A stretch of DNA of 64,000 bases from JANJUO01 sp942492935 (GCA_942492935.1 OW818654.1:1488001-1552000), one strand, 5' to 3'; positions 30,165 to 39,225 are shown, numbered from the stretch's first letter. Numbers and translations are program-made. Notes: a model not told the origin generated them from the letters alone.

Positions 30165-31439
30165 ATGAAGAATTTAGTTTTGTTATTAATGCTACTTTTT
30201 TGCGGCAGTAGTTTATTTGCGGAAGAAATCCCAAATGGTGATGGTGACTTGATTTGGGAGCAGGACATTTCGCCCAGATTTGTTAGAGATGCAAAGTTCC
30301 ATCCTATCACGGGAAATATAATTGCTGCTGTGAATCATGAAATATGGGAAATTGATGTGAAAGATGGGCACAAAATCAGAGTTTTTGAAGGTGGACCCGC
30401 TACAGGACCTTATGACCAATTTGAAAGACTACAAATAACAAGCGATGGAAAGACAATGGTTACTGGCATGGGAGGTGGAATAAAAGGACTAATTATTTGG
30501 GATTATGAAAGTGGGAAAATTAGACGTGTTTTTGATAAAGTTTTTCCTTGGCAAAAGTGTTTAGGAATCTTTCCTGACAACAATAGGGTTGTTTTATTCT
30601 GTACATCAATACCGAATTCTACTGGAAAGCATTACTTAGTAATTTATGATATGCTAAAAGACTCAATAATTAAATCCGAAAATACTAATTCAAAATTAAT
30701 ACAGCAAATGTCCTTATCAAAGGATGGTAAATATTTAGCCGTAGGTTGTTGGAATTCAAATGAAAATAAGTACAAAATGGAACTCTGGGATGCAGAAACA
30801 CTAACACACATAAGAGATTTTGGCGAGGCATTTTCTGCAAATGAATTTTGGGACGTAAAAATCTCAAACGATAACAAATATTTTGGGTTCTTGGCGAATA
30901 ACAAATATTATTTTTATGATTTTGATGGAAAAGTTATAAATCTAGCTCCAAATGCAGAAACATACTCTTTTTGTTTCGATGATAGTAATAAATTTATTGT
31001 TTACGGTGATGTTATTGATAATATATATCAAGTAAATGTGAAACAGATATCTAATAATAAAATTAAGTATCAATATATAAAAACACAACCTTTTTTAAAT
31101 TTTACATTAAACTCAAAAAATCAATTTTTTTCTGGATATTCAACTTTGCGTTTGTTCTCAAATCATTGGTTTACAGTAGATGTAAATGAAGAAAATCCAG
31201 AGGTATTTAAAATAAACTACTTTAATAACAAATTAACAATAGAAAACTCAATTGGTTTAATGATTAATAAAATAAATATTACTGATATTACTGGTAAAAT
31301 TATCTATTCAAAAAAAAACGAACTCAATTCTATAGATATTGTAACATTAGATATGTTATTGAAAAATGGAGTTTATTTTGCAACAATACATACAGCAAAT
31401 GGAAAGATTTATTCACAAAAATTTATTGTTATTGAATAG
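30165..31439 (+). CDS. T9SS-secreted WD40-like propeller protein (paralogue B)
   Basis: ATG 30165 begins a signal peptide ('MKNLVLLLMLLFCGSSLFAEE'). The architecture is as in paralogue A at 20848: WD40-like blades ('VRDAKFHPITGNIIAAVNHE', 'MSLSKDGKYLAVGCW', 'KMELWDAETLTHIRDF') and a C-terminal T9SS tail. Identity with A is uneven: near-identical in residues ~1-95 and around 205-235, but low elsewhere. This suggests partial gene conversion, or strong selection on those parts. Function is unknown. Confidence 0.82.
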   Translation: MKNLVLLLMLLFCGSSLFAEEIPNGDGDLIWEQDISPRFVRDAKFHPITGNIIAAVNHEIWEIDVKDGHKIRVFEGGPATGPYDQFERLQITSDGKTMVTGMGGGIKGLIIWDYESGKIRRVFDKVFPWQKCLGIFPDNNRVVLFCTSIPNSTGKHYLVIYDMLKDSIIKSENTNSKLIQQMSLSKDGKYLAVGCWNSNENKYKMELWDAETLTHIRDFGEAFSANEFWDVKISNDNKYFGFLANNKYYFYDFDGKVINLAPNAETYSFCFDDSNKFIVYGDVIDNIYQVNVKQISNNKIKYQYIKTQPFLNFTLNSKNQFFSGYSTLRLFSNHWFTVDVNEENPEVFKINYFNNKLTIENSIGLMINKINITDITGKIIYSKKNELNSIDIVTLDMLLKNGVYFATIHTANGKIYSQKFIVIE

Positions 31440-31446
31440 GTGAAAT

Positions 31447-31533
31447 ATGAAAAAAATATTAATTTTAAGTGTTATTGCAACAATTTCTATTTGCAATTTA
31501 ATTTTACAAAATAGTGAACTTATACAAATTTGA
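31447..31533 (+). CDS. 28-codon signal-peptide-like fragment
   Basis: A short frame starting 7 bases after paralogue B encodes 'MKKILILSVIATISICNLI' and stops after 28 codons. It looks like the beginning of an exported protein whose rest is gone, or a small membrane peptide. No downstream continuation is seen in other frames. Low certainty that it is expressed. Confidence 0.3.
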   Translation: MKKILILSVIATISICNLILQNSELIQI

Positions 31534-31772
31534 CCAAAAATTAATTATTAATTATGAATAAAATAAATATGTATTCTACAATAGAGAATTATGTGAATTT
31601 AACTACAGATAATTGATTTTTTTATAAATAGTATGATTTTTTTTCTATTTTATTGCTATTTAATGAAATAAGTGAATTTTTTATTTTTCTATTCTAATTG
31701 AGTTTGTTAATTTTGTTTTTTTAAATATAAATTAATTAAATATTAAGTTTTAATAATCATTTTAGGTGTATA

Positions 31773-32069
31773 ATGACAAAAGCAGATATTGTTGATGAAA
31801 TTGCAAAAGCAACGGGATTGACAAAGATCGAAACAAAATCAGTGGTAGATGGTGTATTTTCAAGTATTGTAAATGCTATTGCGGAAGGAAAGAGAATTGA
31901 ATTACGCGGTTTTGGTGTTTTCAAACAAAAAAGCCGTAAACCAAGAATGGCAAGAAATCCAAAAACTGGTGAATTAGTGCCATTGGAAAAGAGATTTGTA
32001 CCGGTATTCAAACCATCTCCAGAGTTTTTAAATAAAGTAAATGAGAATATGAAAGGTTCTGAAGAATAA
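31773..32069 (+). CDS. HU/IHF-family DNA-binding protein
   Basis: 98 aa. Small dimeric nucleoid protein that bends DNA. Helical N-terminus ('MTKADIVDEIAKATGL') and the beta-arm 'GFGVFKQKSRKPRMARNPKT' that enters the minor groove are intact. A short 'aggtg' lies upstream and a strong terminator follows, so it is monocistronic. HU versus IHF cannot be told from sequence alone. Confidence 0.95.
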   Translation: MTKADIVDEIAKATGLTKIETKSVVDGVFSSIVNAIAEGKRIELRGFGVFKQKSRKPRMARNPKTGELVPLEKRFVPVFKPSPEFLNKVNENMKGSEE

Positions 32070-32091
32070 GCTATTCTTTATTAAACATAAA

Positions 32092-32120
32092 AAAATGCCT
32101 CATTTAGAGGCATTTTTTTT
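32092..32120 (+). terminator. Rho-independent terminator
   Basis: 'aaaatgcctc' - attta - 'gaggcatttt' plus further T, directly after the HU gene. Confidence 0.92.
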
Positions 32121-32188
32121 AAAATTATGAAACTTTTTTTGCATTAATGTTTAATTAATATTTTGAATCATATATAAATGGTAAAGTT

Positions 32189-34093
32189 ATGAAAAAATAC
32201 TTAGTTGCTGCTTTATTGTTCACTTGTTTTTTTGATTTATATTCACAGGATAATGAAAATCCTCTGAAAGAATTCTGGAAAAAAGAAAAAATTAAAATTA
32301 ATGTGGAAGAAGCACTTAAAATTATCAATAGTCCTGAATATCAGGCAAATAAGCGACTTTTGGATAAGCGAACGAATAATGATGTATTACAAGCAGATAA
32401 ATCAATTTTCAATGATAATCAATCAAACATACCAGAATCTGAAATTCATTCAGCTATAAACCCAACAGACCCTTTGAACGTTGTAGTATCCCCTATCAGA
32501 CAAAATCGTTTAGACCCTACTGCTTCAATTACATGCCCGATTTATTATACTAAAGATGGTGGCAAAACTTGGAGTTTAAGTTCATTCCAAACTTCTCCTC
32601 CTGCTAAAGATTTTATGTTAGCTGGTGGTGGTGACCCAGTGTTTGCTTTTGATGCTAATGGAGTTTTATTTATGTCTTGGATACATTTGTATTTAACTTT
32701 ACGAAATGTTGGAGAACCAAATAATCCAAATTTTACACCTGATTCGTTAATGGTTGGACTTTTTTATGCAAAATCAACTGATGGTGGTGCATCTTGGAAT
32801 TATACTGGCTCAAGTATTGAATCAATTCAAAAATCAAAATACACCCAAAACCAAAATCCATCTTGGGATTTTATGCTTGATAAACAATGGATGGCAACTG
32901 ATTTATCTAATTCTCAATATCGAAATTCTGTATATATGTCTGCTGTAAAAATAAGTTTTAAAACAGGCAAATATCAAATGGTTTTATACAGAAAAGAACC
33001 CAACTCAGATGAATTTTTAACAACACCTACTTTAATTAATACAGCTGGTTTTGCATCAGTTCAGTTTGGAAACGTTGATGTTGACAATGATGGGAATGTT
33101 CATTATACTTTTATGGGAACAAATAGTTCAAATCAGTTCTTTCTTTATCATTGTATATCTGAAGACGGTGGAGCTACTTTTTCAAATCCTGTAAAAATTA
33201 CAGAATTTACTGGCTCAATGAGGCAATCTAATGGTTTTCAATTAATTGATGGAATCTCTGAAAGTAGATTATACCCTTCACCATATATGGCAGTTGATAA
33301 ATCAAATGGAAAAAATAGTGGAAATATTTATATCACATGGACTGCAAATGGAATTACAAGTAATGTAGGCGCTGGTCATGATGTATATTTTTCATTTTCA
33401 GAAGACCAAGGAAAAACTTGGAGCAATCCAAGTGTTGTGAATGATAATTTCCCAAATGACAACACACATAGCTTTTATTCTAATATAGCTGTAAATGATA
33501 GTGGAGTAGTTGCAGTAACTTTTTATGATAGAAGAAGTGATTTAGTAAATAATGTACAAACCGACTATTATATAGCATTTTCTTTTGATGGTGGAAATAC
33601 TTTTGATAAAAACATAAAATTAACTTCATCACCTTCAAATTTTCTTTATATTGGAAATCAAAATAACGGCTTTGGGATTGGTGAATACAATGGCGTAGTA
33701 ATGACTGATAAATTTGCATATCCATTTTGGGCTGATGGAAGAACCAATAACGGAGAAATTTTAATTTATACAGCTGAAGTTCCTATTGAAAAAAATGCTG
33801 GAGCTGTAAACTCATTAAATCCAATAAATAATAAAATCAAAATTGATAACATAAGTCCAATTCCAGCAAATTCAAAATTATTGATTGATTTTACATTAGA
33901 ATCTGAATTAGAATTGTCTTATGATATTATTGATTTAAAAGGAAATATTATTAAATCATTAGAAAATTCATATTTTAAAACTGGGGTAAATTCTTTTGAA
34001 ATCAATCTTTTCGATATAATTACAGGAACATATTTATTGAGAATAAATTCAAAAGTTGGTTATTTAATCAAAAAATTTACTGTTAAAAAATAA
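32189..34093 (+). CDS. T9SS-secreted Asp-box propeller protein
   Basis: 634 aa. Signal peptide 'MKKYLVAALLFTCFFDLYSQ'. Asp-boxes: 'TKDGGKTW', 'STDGGASW', 'SEDGGATF', 'SEDQGKTW', 'SFDGGNTF', so a BNR-type propeller like the protein at 13281 but without its extra domains. The C-terminal ~85 residues form a T9SS tail ('ISPIPANSKLLIDF'). No sialidase FRIP motif or catalytic set is evident. It is likely a secreted or surface protein with unknown ligand. Confidence 0.83.
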   Translation: MKKYLVAALLFTCFFDLYSQDNENPLKEFWKKEKIKINVEEALKIINSPEYQANKRLLDKRTNNDVLQADKSIFNDNQSNIPESEIHSAINPTDPLNVVVSPIRQNRLDPTASITCPIYYTKDGGKTWSLSSFQTSPPAKDFMLAGGGDPVFAFDANGVLFMSWIHLYLTLRNVGEPNNPNFTPDSLMVGLFYAKSTDGGASWNYTGSSIESIQKSKYTQNQNPSWDFMLDKQWMATDLSNSQYRNSVYMSAVKISFKTGKYQMVLYRKEPNSDEFLTTPTLINTAGFASVQFGNVDVDNDGNVHYTFMGTNSSNQFFLYHCISEDGGATFSNPVKITEFTGSMRQSNGFQLIDGISESRLYPSPYMAVDKSNGKNSGNIYITWTANGITSNVGAGHDVYFSFSEDQGKTWSNPSVVNDNFPNDNTHSFYSNIAVNDSGVVAVTFYDRRSDLVNNVQTDYYIAFSFDGGNTFDKNIKLTSSPSNFLYIGNQNNGFGIGEYNGVVMTDKFAYPFWADGRTNNGEILIYTAEVPIEKNAGAVNSLNPINNKIKIDNISPIPANSKLLIDFTLESELELSYDIIDLKGNIIKSLENSYFKTGVNSFEINLFDIITGTYLLRINSKVGYLIKKFTVKK

Positions 34094-34141
34094 ATGAATA
34101 ATAAGTAAAAAAATTGCTTTATTGGGATTAATAATTTTTAT

Positions 34142-34174
34142 AGATGGGCGCCACTTCAATAATGGCGTCCATCT
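34142..34174. terminator. Hairpin after the Asp-box gene
   Basis: 'agatgggcgcca' and 'tggcgtccatct' pair over 12 positions (one G-T) around a 9-base loop, ~50 bases after the stop. It is a terminator or another dispersed palindrome. The rest of 34094-34380 is featureless AT-rich DNA. Confidence 0.55.
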
Positions 34175-34380
34175 GTTCAAAAAAATATCAAAGAACTTCA
34201 ATATATATTCATCTTCCAAATTCAATATAAATGATTCAGTGCATATATACGAACAAAATATATCAGTAACTTAGTAATAGTTATGAATCAAATCATTTCA
34301 AATATTTCATTGAATTTTTTGAAATTATGTCATTCAATTCACGTCAATTGTGAATATTTTGTCATAATATATAAAATTAG

Positions 34381-34412
34381 TTTTGCTATATTAACAATAA
34401 GTGCTAATTTTC
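34381..34412 (+). promoter_or_regulatory. Candidate promoter of aclBA
   Basis: TTTTG (34381-34385), 19-base spacer, TAATTTTC (34405-34412), one base off TAnnTTTG. Predicted start near 34419, about 75 bases before aclB. Confidence 0.5.
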
Positions 34413-34424
34413 GTTTTTAGTTAG

Positions 34425-34457
34425 TGCAATTTTCAAAAATGTTTTTTGAAATTGCAA
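34425..34457 (+). promoter_or_regulatory. Hairpin at the 5' end of the aclBA leader
   Basis: 'tgcaattttcaaaaa' and 'tttttgaaattgca' form a ~14-bp stem with one bulged T. It would sit at the very start of the predicted transcript, 36 bases before the ATG. It could affect stability or initiation. Confidence 0.45.
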
Positions 34458-34492
34458 TTTAAAAGTTATTATTTATATTAGGTATAATTAAA

Positions 34493-35764
34493 ATGCAAAT
34501 TTCAGGTTTAAGGTACGGTCAGCAACTATTGGATTTAGTGGAATTTCCACATTCAAAAGTACTGCTTGGAAGTGCCACAAATGAAGATATTGAGCAATTA
34601 ATGAAAGCTACCGGTAAGGTAGTAGTTAAACCCTTCTTTTCCGGTGGAGTAGGAAAAAAAGGGAAAGCTGGTTTGGTAAAAGTAGCAAAATCATTGGAAG
34701 AAGCTATGAAAGCCAAAGAAGAGCTTTATTTTGCAAGTCATTTCTATGGTACAAAACCAATAAAATCTAATGGCATTACTTTTGAAGAATTTGTTCCGTC
34801 TGATTCTGATATGGAGTTATATTTTAGCATAACTGATTCTACTGTCGAACGTAAACCAATCTTTACAATCACTCCTTATGGCGGAGTTGATATTGAAGAA
34901 TTACCAGCCGATAAAAAAGCAGTTGTATGGATAGACCCTCTTATCGGAATTAAATCTTTCGATATTACAAACGCATTGAATGACCTTGGTTGTCCTGAAA
35001 AATATATTTCTCCTTTGGTTCAGCATATACCTAAATTATGGGATTTATACTATAATTTCGGTGTTTCAACTCTTGAAATCAATCCATTAAGAATAAAGAA
35101 AGTTGGCTCAAATTATATTCCTGTTGCTTGCGATTTGAAAGCTTCATTCGACCAAGATAATCCAGATTGGAAACGTATTGGTTTGCCTCCTTCAATTTTT
35201 GTTAATGATTCTACAAAATTTGAAACTGAAATCAATAAACTACGAACTTATCAAGGTCAAAGCGATGTTGTTGAAATAAATTCTAAAGGTACAATCATTC
35301 CTTATATGTTTGGTGGTGGTGCAAACTCTGCAGCTACTGAAACTCTCGGTGCTAAGGCAATTTTTGCATCTGACTTTGGTGGAAATCCTCCTTATGAAAA
35401 GATATATGAAATAAGTAAAATAGTATTTAATAATTGGATTAATCAGGCAAATGTATTGTTGATTATCGGTGGTAAAGCTAATAATACTGATATTTACGTT
35501 ACATTGAAAGGTGTATTTGATGCTTTACGTGATGATATTGCATTAAATGGCAAAAAGCCGATTTATACTGTTATTGGCAGAGGTGGTCCAAATCTTATAC
35601 AAGGTATGTTTTATGCAAAAGATATACTTGATACTTTAAAATTGCCATATAAATTCTTTGGATATGATTCTTCAATGATAAAAGTACTTGATTATGCTAA
35701 ACGAATTGATGACTGGTGGGGTTTGGAAGGTAAAAATGATTATATCAATAAATATATTTTATAA
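34493..35764 (+). CDS. aclB: ATP-citrate lyase, ATP-grasp (beta-type) subunit
   Basis: 423 aa. With the next gene it forms the enzyme that splits citrate to acetyl-CoA and oxaloacetate at the cost of ATP, the key step of the reductive TCA cycle and a source of cytosolic acetyl-CoA. An ATP-grasp fold is seen ('VVVKPFFSGGVGKKGKAGLV', 'LEINPLRI'). It is followed by a citrate-binding/Rossmann part ('GGGANSAATETLG', 'VIGRGGPNLIQGM'). The gene order, small subunit first, matches Chlorobium-type operons. Gap to aclA is 38 bases. Confidence 0.9.
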   Translation: MQISGLRYGQQLLDLVEFPHSKVLLGSATNEDIEQLMKATGKVVVKPFFSGGVGKKGKAGLVKVAKSLEEAMKAKEELYFASHFYGTKPIKSNGITFEEFVPSDSDMELYFSITDSTVERKPIFTITPYGGVDIEELPADKKAVVWIDPLIGIKSFDITNALNDLGCPEKYISPLVQHIPKLWDLYYNFGVSTLEINPLRIKKVGSNYIPVACDLKASFDQDNPDWKRIGLPPSIFVNDSTKFETEINKLRTYQGQSDVVEINSKGTIIPYMFGGGANSAATETLGAKAIFASDFGGNPPYEKIYEISKIVFNNWINQANVLLIIGGKANNTDIYVTLKGVFDALRDDIALNGKKPIYTVIGRGGPNLIQGMFYAKDILDTLKLPYKFFGYDSSMIKVLDYAKRIDDWWGLEGKNDYINKYIL

Positions 35765-35802
35765 TTTCAATTAATTAAGAAAATAATTCAGGTTAAAATA
35801 AA

Positions 35803-38529
35803 ATGAGACAGTTACAAACAAAACCTTTTCCTTATTATGTTGGAATTTACTCACTTGAGGAATTGGTTACTAAAAAGTCAAGAGTTTGTGTTATAAATAT
35901 TTTTGGTTCAGAAAGTAGAAAAGTTACTCCAGTTTCTCATGAATATAGTGGCGGAAATATTGTTGCAGGTGTTCAATACGGCAGAAAAGGAGTGATGGAA
36001 ACCAAAATTGGAGATATTCCAGTTTTTAGAAGTATAAGAGATGTAATGCGTGCAGGAATAGAATTTGATACTGGTGTGATTTATCTTCCTCCTACTGCAG
36101 TAAGTCAGGCAGTTTCTGAATTAATCAATTACAATGAGCAGTTATCCAAAATTGTAATTGTTACAGAAAAAGTTTCCTCAAAAGATTCGATGTGCATTAG
36201 ATTTATGTGCCAAGAAGCAGGAATTGATGTTATTGGTGCAAATTGTCTTGGAGTTGCAAATGTTTGGGACCATGTTAGAGTTGGTGGAGCTTTAGGTGGT
36301 GATAATCCAGAAGAAACACTCAAACCGGGTTCTGTTGCAATTCATTCAAATTCAGGCAATTTTACTACTACAATTGCTGAATATTTACGTACAGGAGGAT
36401 TTGGAATTTCTTCAGCAGTAAGTTCAGGCAAAGATGTTTATATACATTTTGCTCTTCCTGAATTCCTTTATGCTGCTCAAAATGACCCTCGTACCAAGGC
36501 AATTGCATTATATAGCGAGCCAGGTGGATATTACGAAAAAGTTGCTCTTGATTGGATAAAAGAACGAAAATACAGTTTCAATAAGCCAATAGTTGTATGT
36601 GTTACTGGAAGATGGAAGAAAGATTTAACTCGTTCTTGTGGTCATGCAGGTGCTTTAGCAGGTGGTGCTGATGATGCATTAGCAAAAGAAAAATGGTTCG
36701 ATGAATATTTCGGAGTAGAATGTTTTGACCCAGAAAATCCTGTTGTTAGCAAATTAGGAGTTAGAGTTGCATCTATTCAAGACTTTCCAAAAGCTATGGC
36801 TGCTGTTTATAAGAAAATTGATGAAAAATCTGATTTCGATTCATCTGGTGATTTAAGTTTGAAGTTGTGGTTATCCGATAAAGTTGTTGAATTGCCAACT
36901 GCATTAAATTTACCTGTAGTTGAGGCAATGGAACCTTATAACAAGCAAATTTTAGAAATTAATAAAAATATTGGGGCGCATTATTTACGTCAGAATATGG
37001 CAGATAAATCTGGTGCGTCTAAGATGGATGCTGTTACTCAAGTAGCTGAACTTCATGGAAAAACAATTCTTGAATTATCAAAATATTCATTAGAAGAAAA
37101 TATCTATTATTCTTTAGCAAAGGTTATGCCTGAAGAAAGAGATATTCCTACAATTAATATGCTGCTGAATTTATTGTTGAAAGTTGACCCTGAAAGAATG
37201 GATGCTATTGATTATGCTAAGAATAATGGCTGTTCTCCAAATGCTTATCTTGCAAGCCAGATTTTATCAATTGGAAACAATTTATATATCAAAAAAACAA
37301 AACATTATTCTAAATTATTGATTGATTTAATTCGTGAAAATGGTATTACTGAAAATACAACTAATTACAGCGATGAGTTAATTAATATTATTATCAGTGA
37401 AATATTGACTGACCAACAATCTGAAGATTTAAAATTAGGTGATTTCCTTGTTAAAGAAGTAAAAAATTCAAAAAAGAAATGCGAATCTTTGCAATTATCT
37501 CAATTTATAATCAAACTTGCAGAAGAACGAAATCTTTTTATAAAGGATAAATTTGAATTTTTATTAGCAACAGTTGGATTGTGTATTTTCTGGAAGCCGA
37601 TGCTTGAAAAGAGAATTACTCGCGAAACAGCTGAAGATGCTTTAAGTTACTTCTATGTAATTGCTAATCTTGTGGCTTTCACAGTTCTTGACAGAAGCAA
37701 AAACAAATTCTGGCAAAAACTTACTGAAATGAAAACAGTTAATATGACCGATTCATTTACAAAAAATACTTTTAAGATTTTATTCAATAGAGAACCAAGC
37801 GAATCTGAACTTACTGAATTAAAATACGTTATTGGTTTGACTTTGACAAACGGACCGGGTACAATTTCAGCAAAAGGTGCAAAAGAATCTGTTTCTGCTC
37901 GTAATCATATTCCTGTTTGCTATGCTGGTTTTCTTGTAAATACTGGATTTGCTCATGGTGGTAATGGTTTTGAAGCTGTAGAATTTCTATTAAATACTTT
38001 TAAAGATACAAAATTAACTAATCCGGGCGACCCAAATCATAGTGTAGATATAAAGAATATTGCAAATAATACAGCAAAAATATACAGAGAATATGTGAAA
38101 TCTGAAAAAGATGGTGGTAAATTAAGTTATAGTAGAATTCCTTGTGTGAACCATCCTGTGTTTAAGGGGAATGATGTTAATATTGACCCACGTGAAGAAT
38201 TTGTAAAAAATGAAATGGAAAAAGCTGGAATTTATAATATTTTCCTTGATTTCTATCATAAATTAGTGATTGAATTATTCAATGAAGGTGCTACAAAAAA
38301 TATATTCTGCGTTAATGTTGATGCAGTAATTTCTGTTATTGCATTAAAATTGGTGTGGAATGATTTGCAAGAAGGCAAAATATCTAAAGAACAGATTCAA
38401 GATTTGGTCTTTATTCTTTTCCTTATTGGTAGGGCAATAGGTGTATCAGCTGAAATTACAGACCACCGCGACAGAGGTTTGGATATGGATTGCCGTACAC
38501 CTCAATCACAATTGCAATTTGTTTTATAA
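35803..38529 (+). CDS. aclA: ATP-citrate lyase, catalytic (alpha-type) subunit, enlarged
   Basis: 908 aa against about 610 for Chlorobium-type subunits. Residues ~1-340 are CoA-binding and CoA-ligase domains with the phospho-histidine His281 in 'RSCGHAGALAGG'. The C-terminal ~300 residues are citrate-synthase-like. There, His784 ('VNHPVF') and Asp840 ('NVDAVISV') are in place, but the position expected to hold the first catalytic His ('DHGP' in animal ACLY) reads 'TNGPG' (Asn683). About 300 extra helical residues (~400-680) separate the halves. Most likely ACL or a close relative; altered chemistry is possible. Confidence 0.82.
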   Translation: MRQLQTKPFPYYVGIYSLEELVTKKSRVCVINIFGSESRKVTPVSHEYSGGNIVAGVQYGRKGVMETKIGDIPVFRSIRDVMRAGIEFDTGVIYLPPTAVSQAVSELINYNEQLSKIVIVTEKVSSKDSMCIRFMCQEAGIDVIGANCLGVANVWDHVRVGGALGGDNPEETLKPGSVAIHSNSGNFTTTIAEYLRTGGFGISSAVSSGKDVYIHFALPEFLYAAQNDPRTKAIALYSEPGGYYEKVALDWIKERKYSFNKPIVVCVTGRWKKDLTRSCGHAGALAGGADDALAKEKWFDEYFGVECFDPENPVVSKLGVRVASIQDFPKAMAAVYKKIDEKSDFDSSGDLSLKLWLSDKVVELPTALNLPVVEAMEPYNKQILEINKNIGAHYLRQNMADKSGASKMDAVTQVAELHGKTILELSKYSLEENIYYSLAKVMPEERDIPTINMLLNLLLKVDPERMDAIDYAKNNGCSPNAYLASQILSIGNNLYIKKTKHYSKLLIDLIRENGITENTTNYSDELINIIISEILTDQQSEDLKLGDFLVKEVKNSKKKCESLQLSQFIIKLAEERNLFIKDKFEFLLATVGLCIFWKPMLEKRITRETAEDALSYFYVIANLVAFTVLDRSKNKFWQKLTEMKTVNMTDSFTKNTFKILFNREPSESELTELKYVIGLTLTNGPGTISAKGAKESVSARNHIPVCYAGFLVNTGFAHGGNGFEAVEFLLNTFKDTKLTNPGDPNHSVDIKNIANNTAKIYREYVKSEKDGGKLSYSRIPCVNHPVFKGNDVNIDPREEFVKNEMEKAGIYNIFLDFYHKLVIELFNEGATKNIFCVNVDAVISVIALKLVWNDLQEGKISKEQIQDLVFILFLIGRAIGVSAEITDHRDRGLDMDCRTPQSQLQFVL

Positions 38530-38616
38530 GATATATTTGTAAAAATCTAAAGGGTATATCTCAATAGTTTGCACAAATAACTTATTCGTTTTACTTTTCA
38601 TTCTTAATTCAAAACA

Positions 38617-38649
38617 AGATGTCCAACACTTTTAAAGTGTTGGACATCT
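38617..38649. repeat. 33-bp palindrome, copy 1
   Basis: 'agatgtccaacacttt' - t - 'aaagtgttggacatct': perfect 16-bp arms around one base. An identical copy lies at 42399-42431. It may end aclBA transcription. A smaller hairpin 'attccgca-tcaag-tgcggaat' follows at about 38660. Confidence 0.8.
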
Positions 38650-38693
38650 CCATATTAGATTCCGCATCAAGTGCGGAATGACACTAAAATACA

Positions 38694-38774
38694 GTCATTC
38701 TGAACTTGTTTCAGAATCCAGCTTGTATCCTGTCATTCTGAACTCGTTTCAGAATCCAGCTTGTATCCTGTCAT
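38694..38774. repeat. Tandem 38-bp REP-like array, interrupted by the IS110 element
   Basis: Two full 38-bp units start at 38694 and 38732 ('gtcattctgaac..gtttcagaatcc..ttgtatcct'). A third begins at 38770 and is broken after 'gtcat'. Its continuation ('cattctgaacttg...') is found at 40199, on the other side of the inserted element. Confidence 0.88.
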
Positions 38775-39025
38775 CGTATGTTTGTATTGTTATAAAAAGA
38801 GAAAATTAAAAAAGAAAAAACTGATAGCAATTATAAGTAAAAAGGAATATATATAAAGCGAACAACAACAATGCACTCTCCTTATGAGTGGATTGTTGTT
38901 CTTCTCCCCCGATACTTTATAGTTGTATATGATTTTGGGTCAAAAAAATTAATTTTAAAAATTTAAAAATAAATCATATATGTTACAGAAAAATTGATTA
39001 AATTAGATTGAAATTATTAGTAAAC

Positions 39026-39165
39026 GAAACAAAGGAAAGGAATAAGATCGAGTTATGTCATTGATCAAAAATGATCTATCAGAATGGTGATCCCCTTTCT
39101 TATGTTTCACTAAGCAAGAACAGTTCATTGGGAAAAAAACCCGTATTTGCGATGCTATGCTACTG
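39026..39165 (+). ncRNA. IS110 bridge RNA (target loop then donor loop)
   Basis: Stem 'gaaaca/tgtttc' with 'aaagg/ccttt' and 'gatc/gatc' encloses an internal loop around hairpin gatca-aaaa-tgatc. The 5' side of the loop has TGTCATT (39056-39062), identical to the target top strand. The 3' side has TCAGAATG (39079-39086), complementary to CATTCTGA of the target. A second loop around hairpin ggg-A7-ccc has ACAGTTCAT (39120-39128), identical to the right end plus core. Its other side has TGCGATG (39148-39154), which pairs with CATCGTA of core plus left end (one G-T). The order and logic are those known for IS621 bridge RNA. A further strong hairpin lies at 38864-38900. Exact 5' and 3' ends are unknown. 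Confidence 0.8.
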
Positions 39166-39225
39166 AAATAATGTTTCGCTAATTAATATATTTTAATTAA
39201 CAATATATACTAATGGAAAAGTTTA

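Noticed and set aside
38694..38774. CRISPR-like array
   Set aside because: Units of 38 bp follow each other with no spacers, and the same sequence is scattered singly through the window, as REP-like repeats are.
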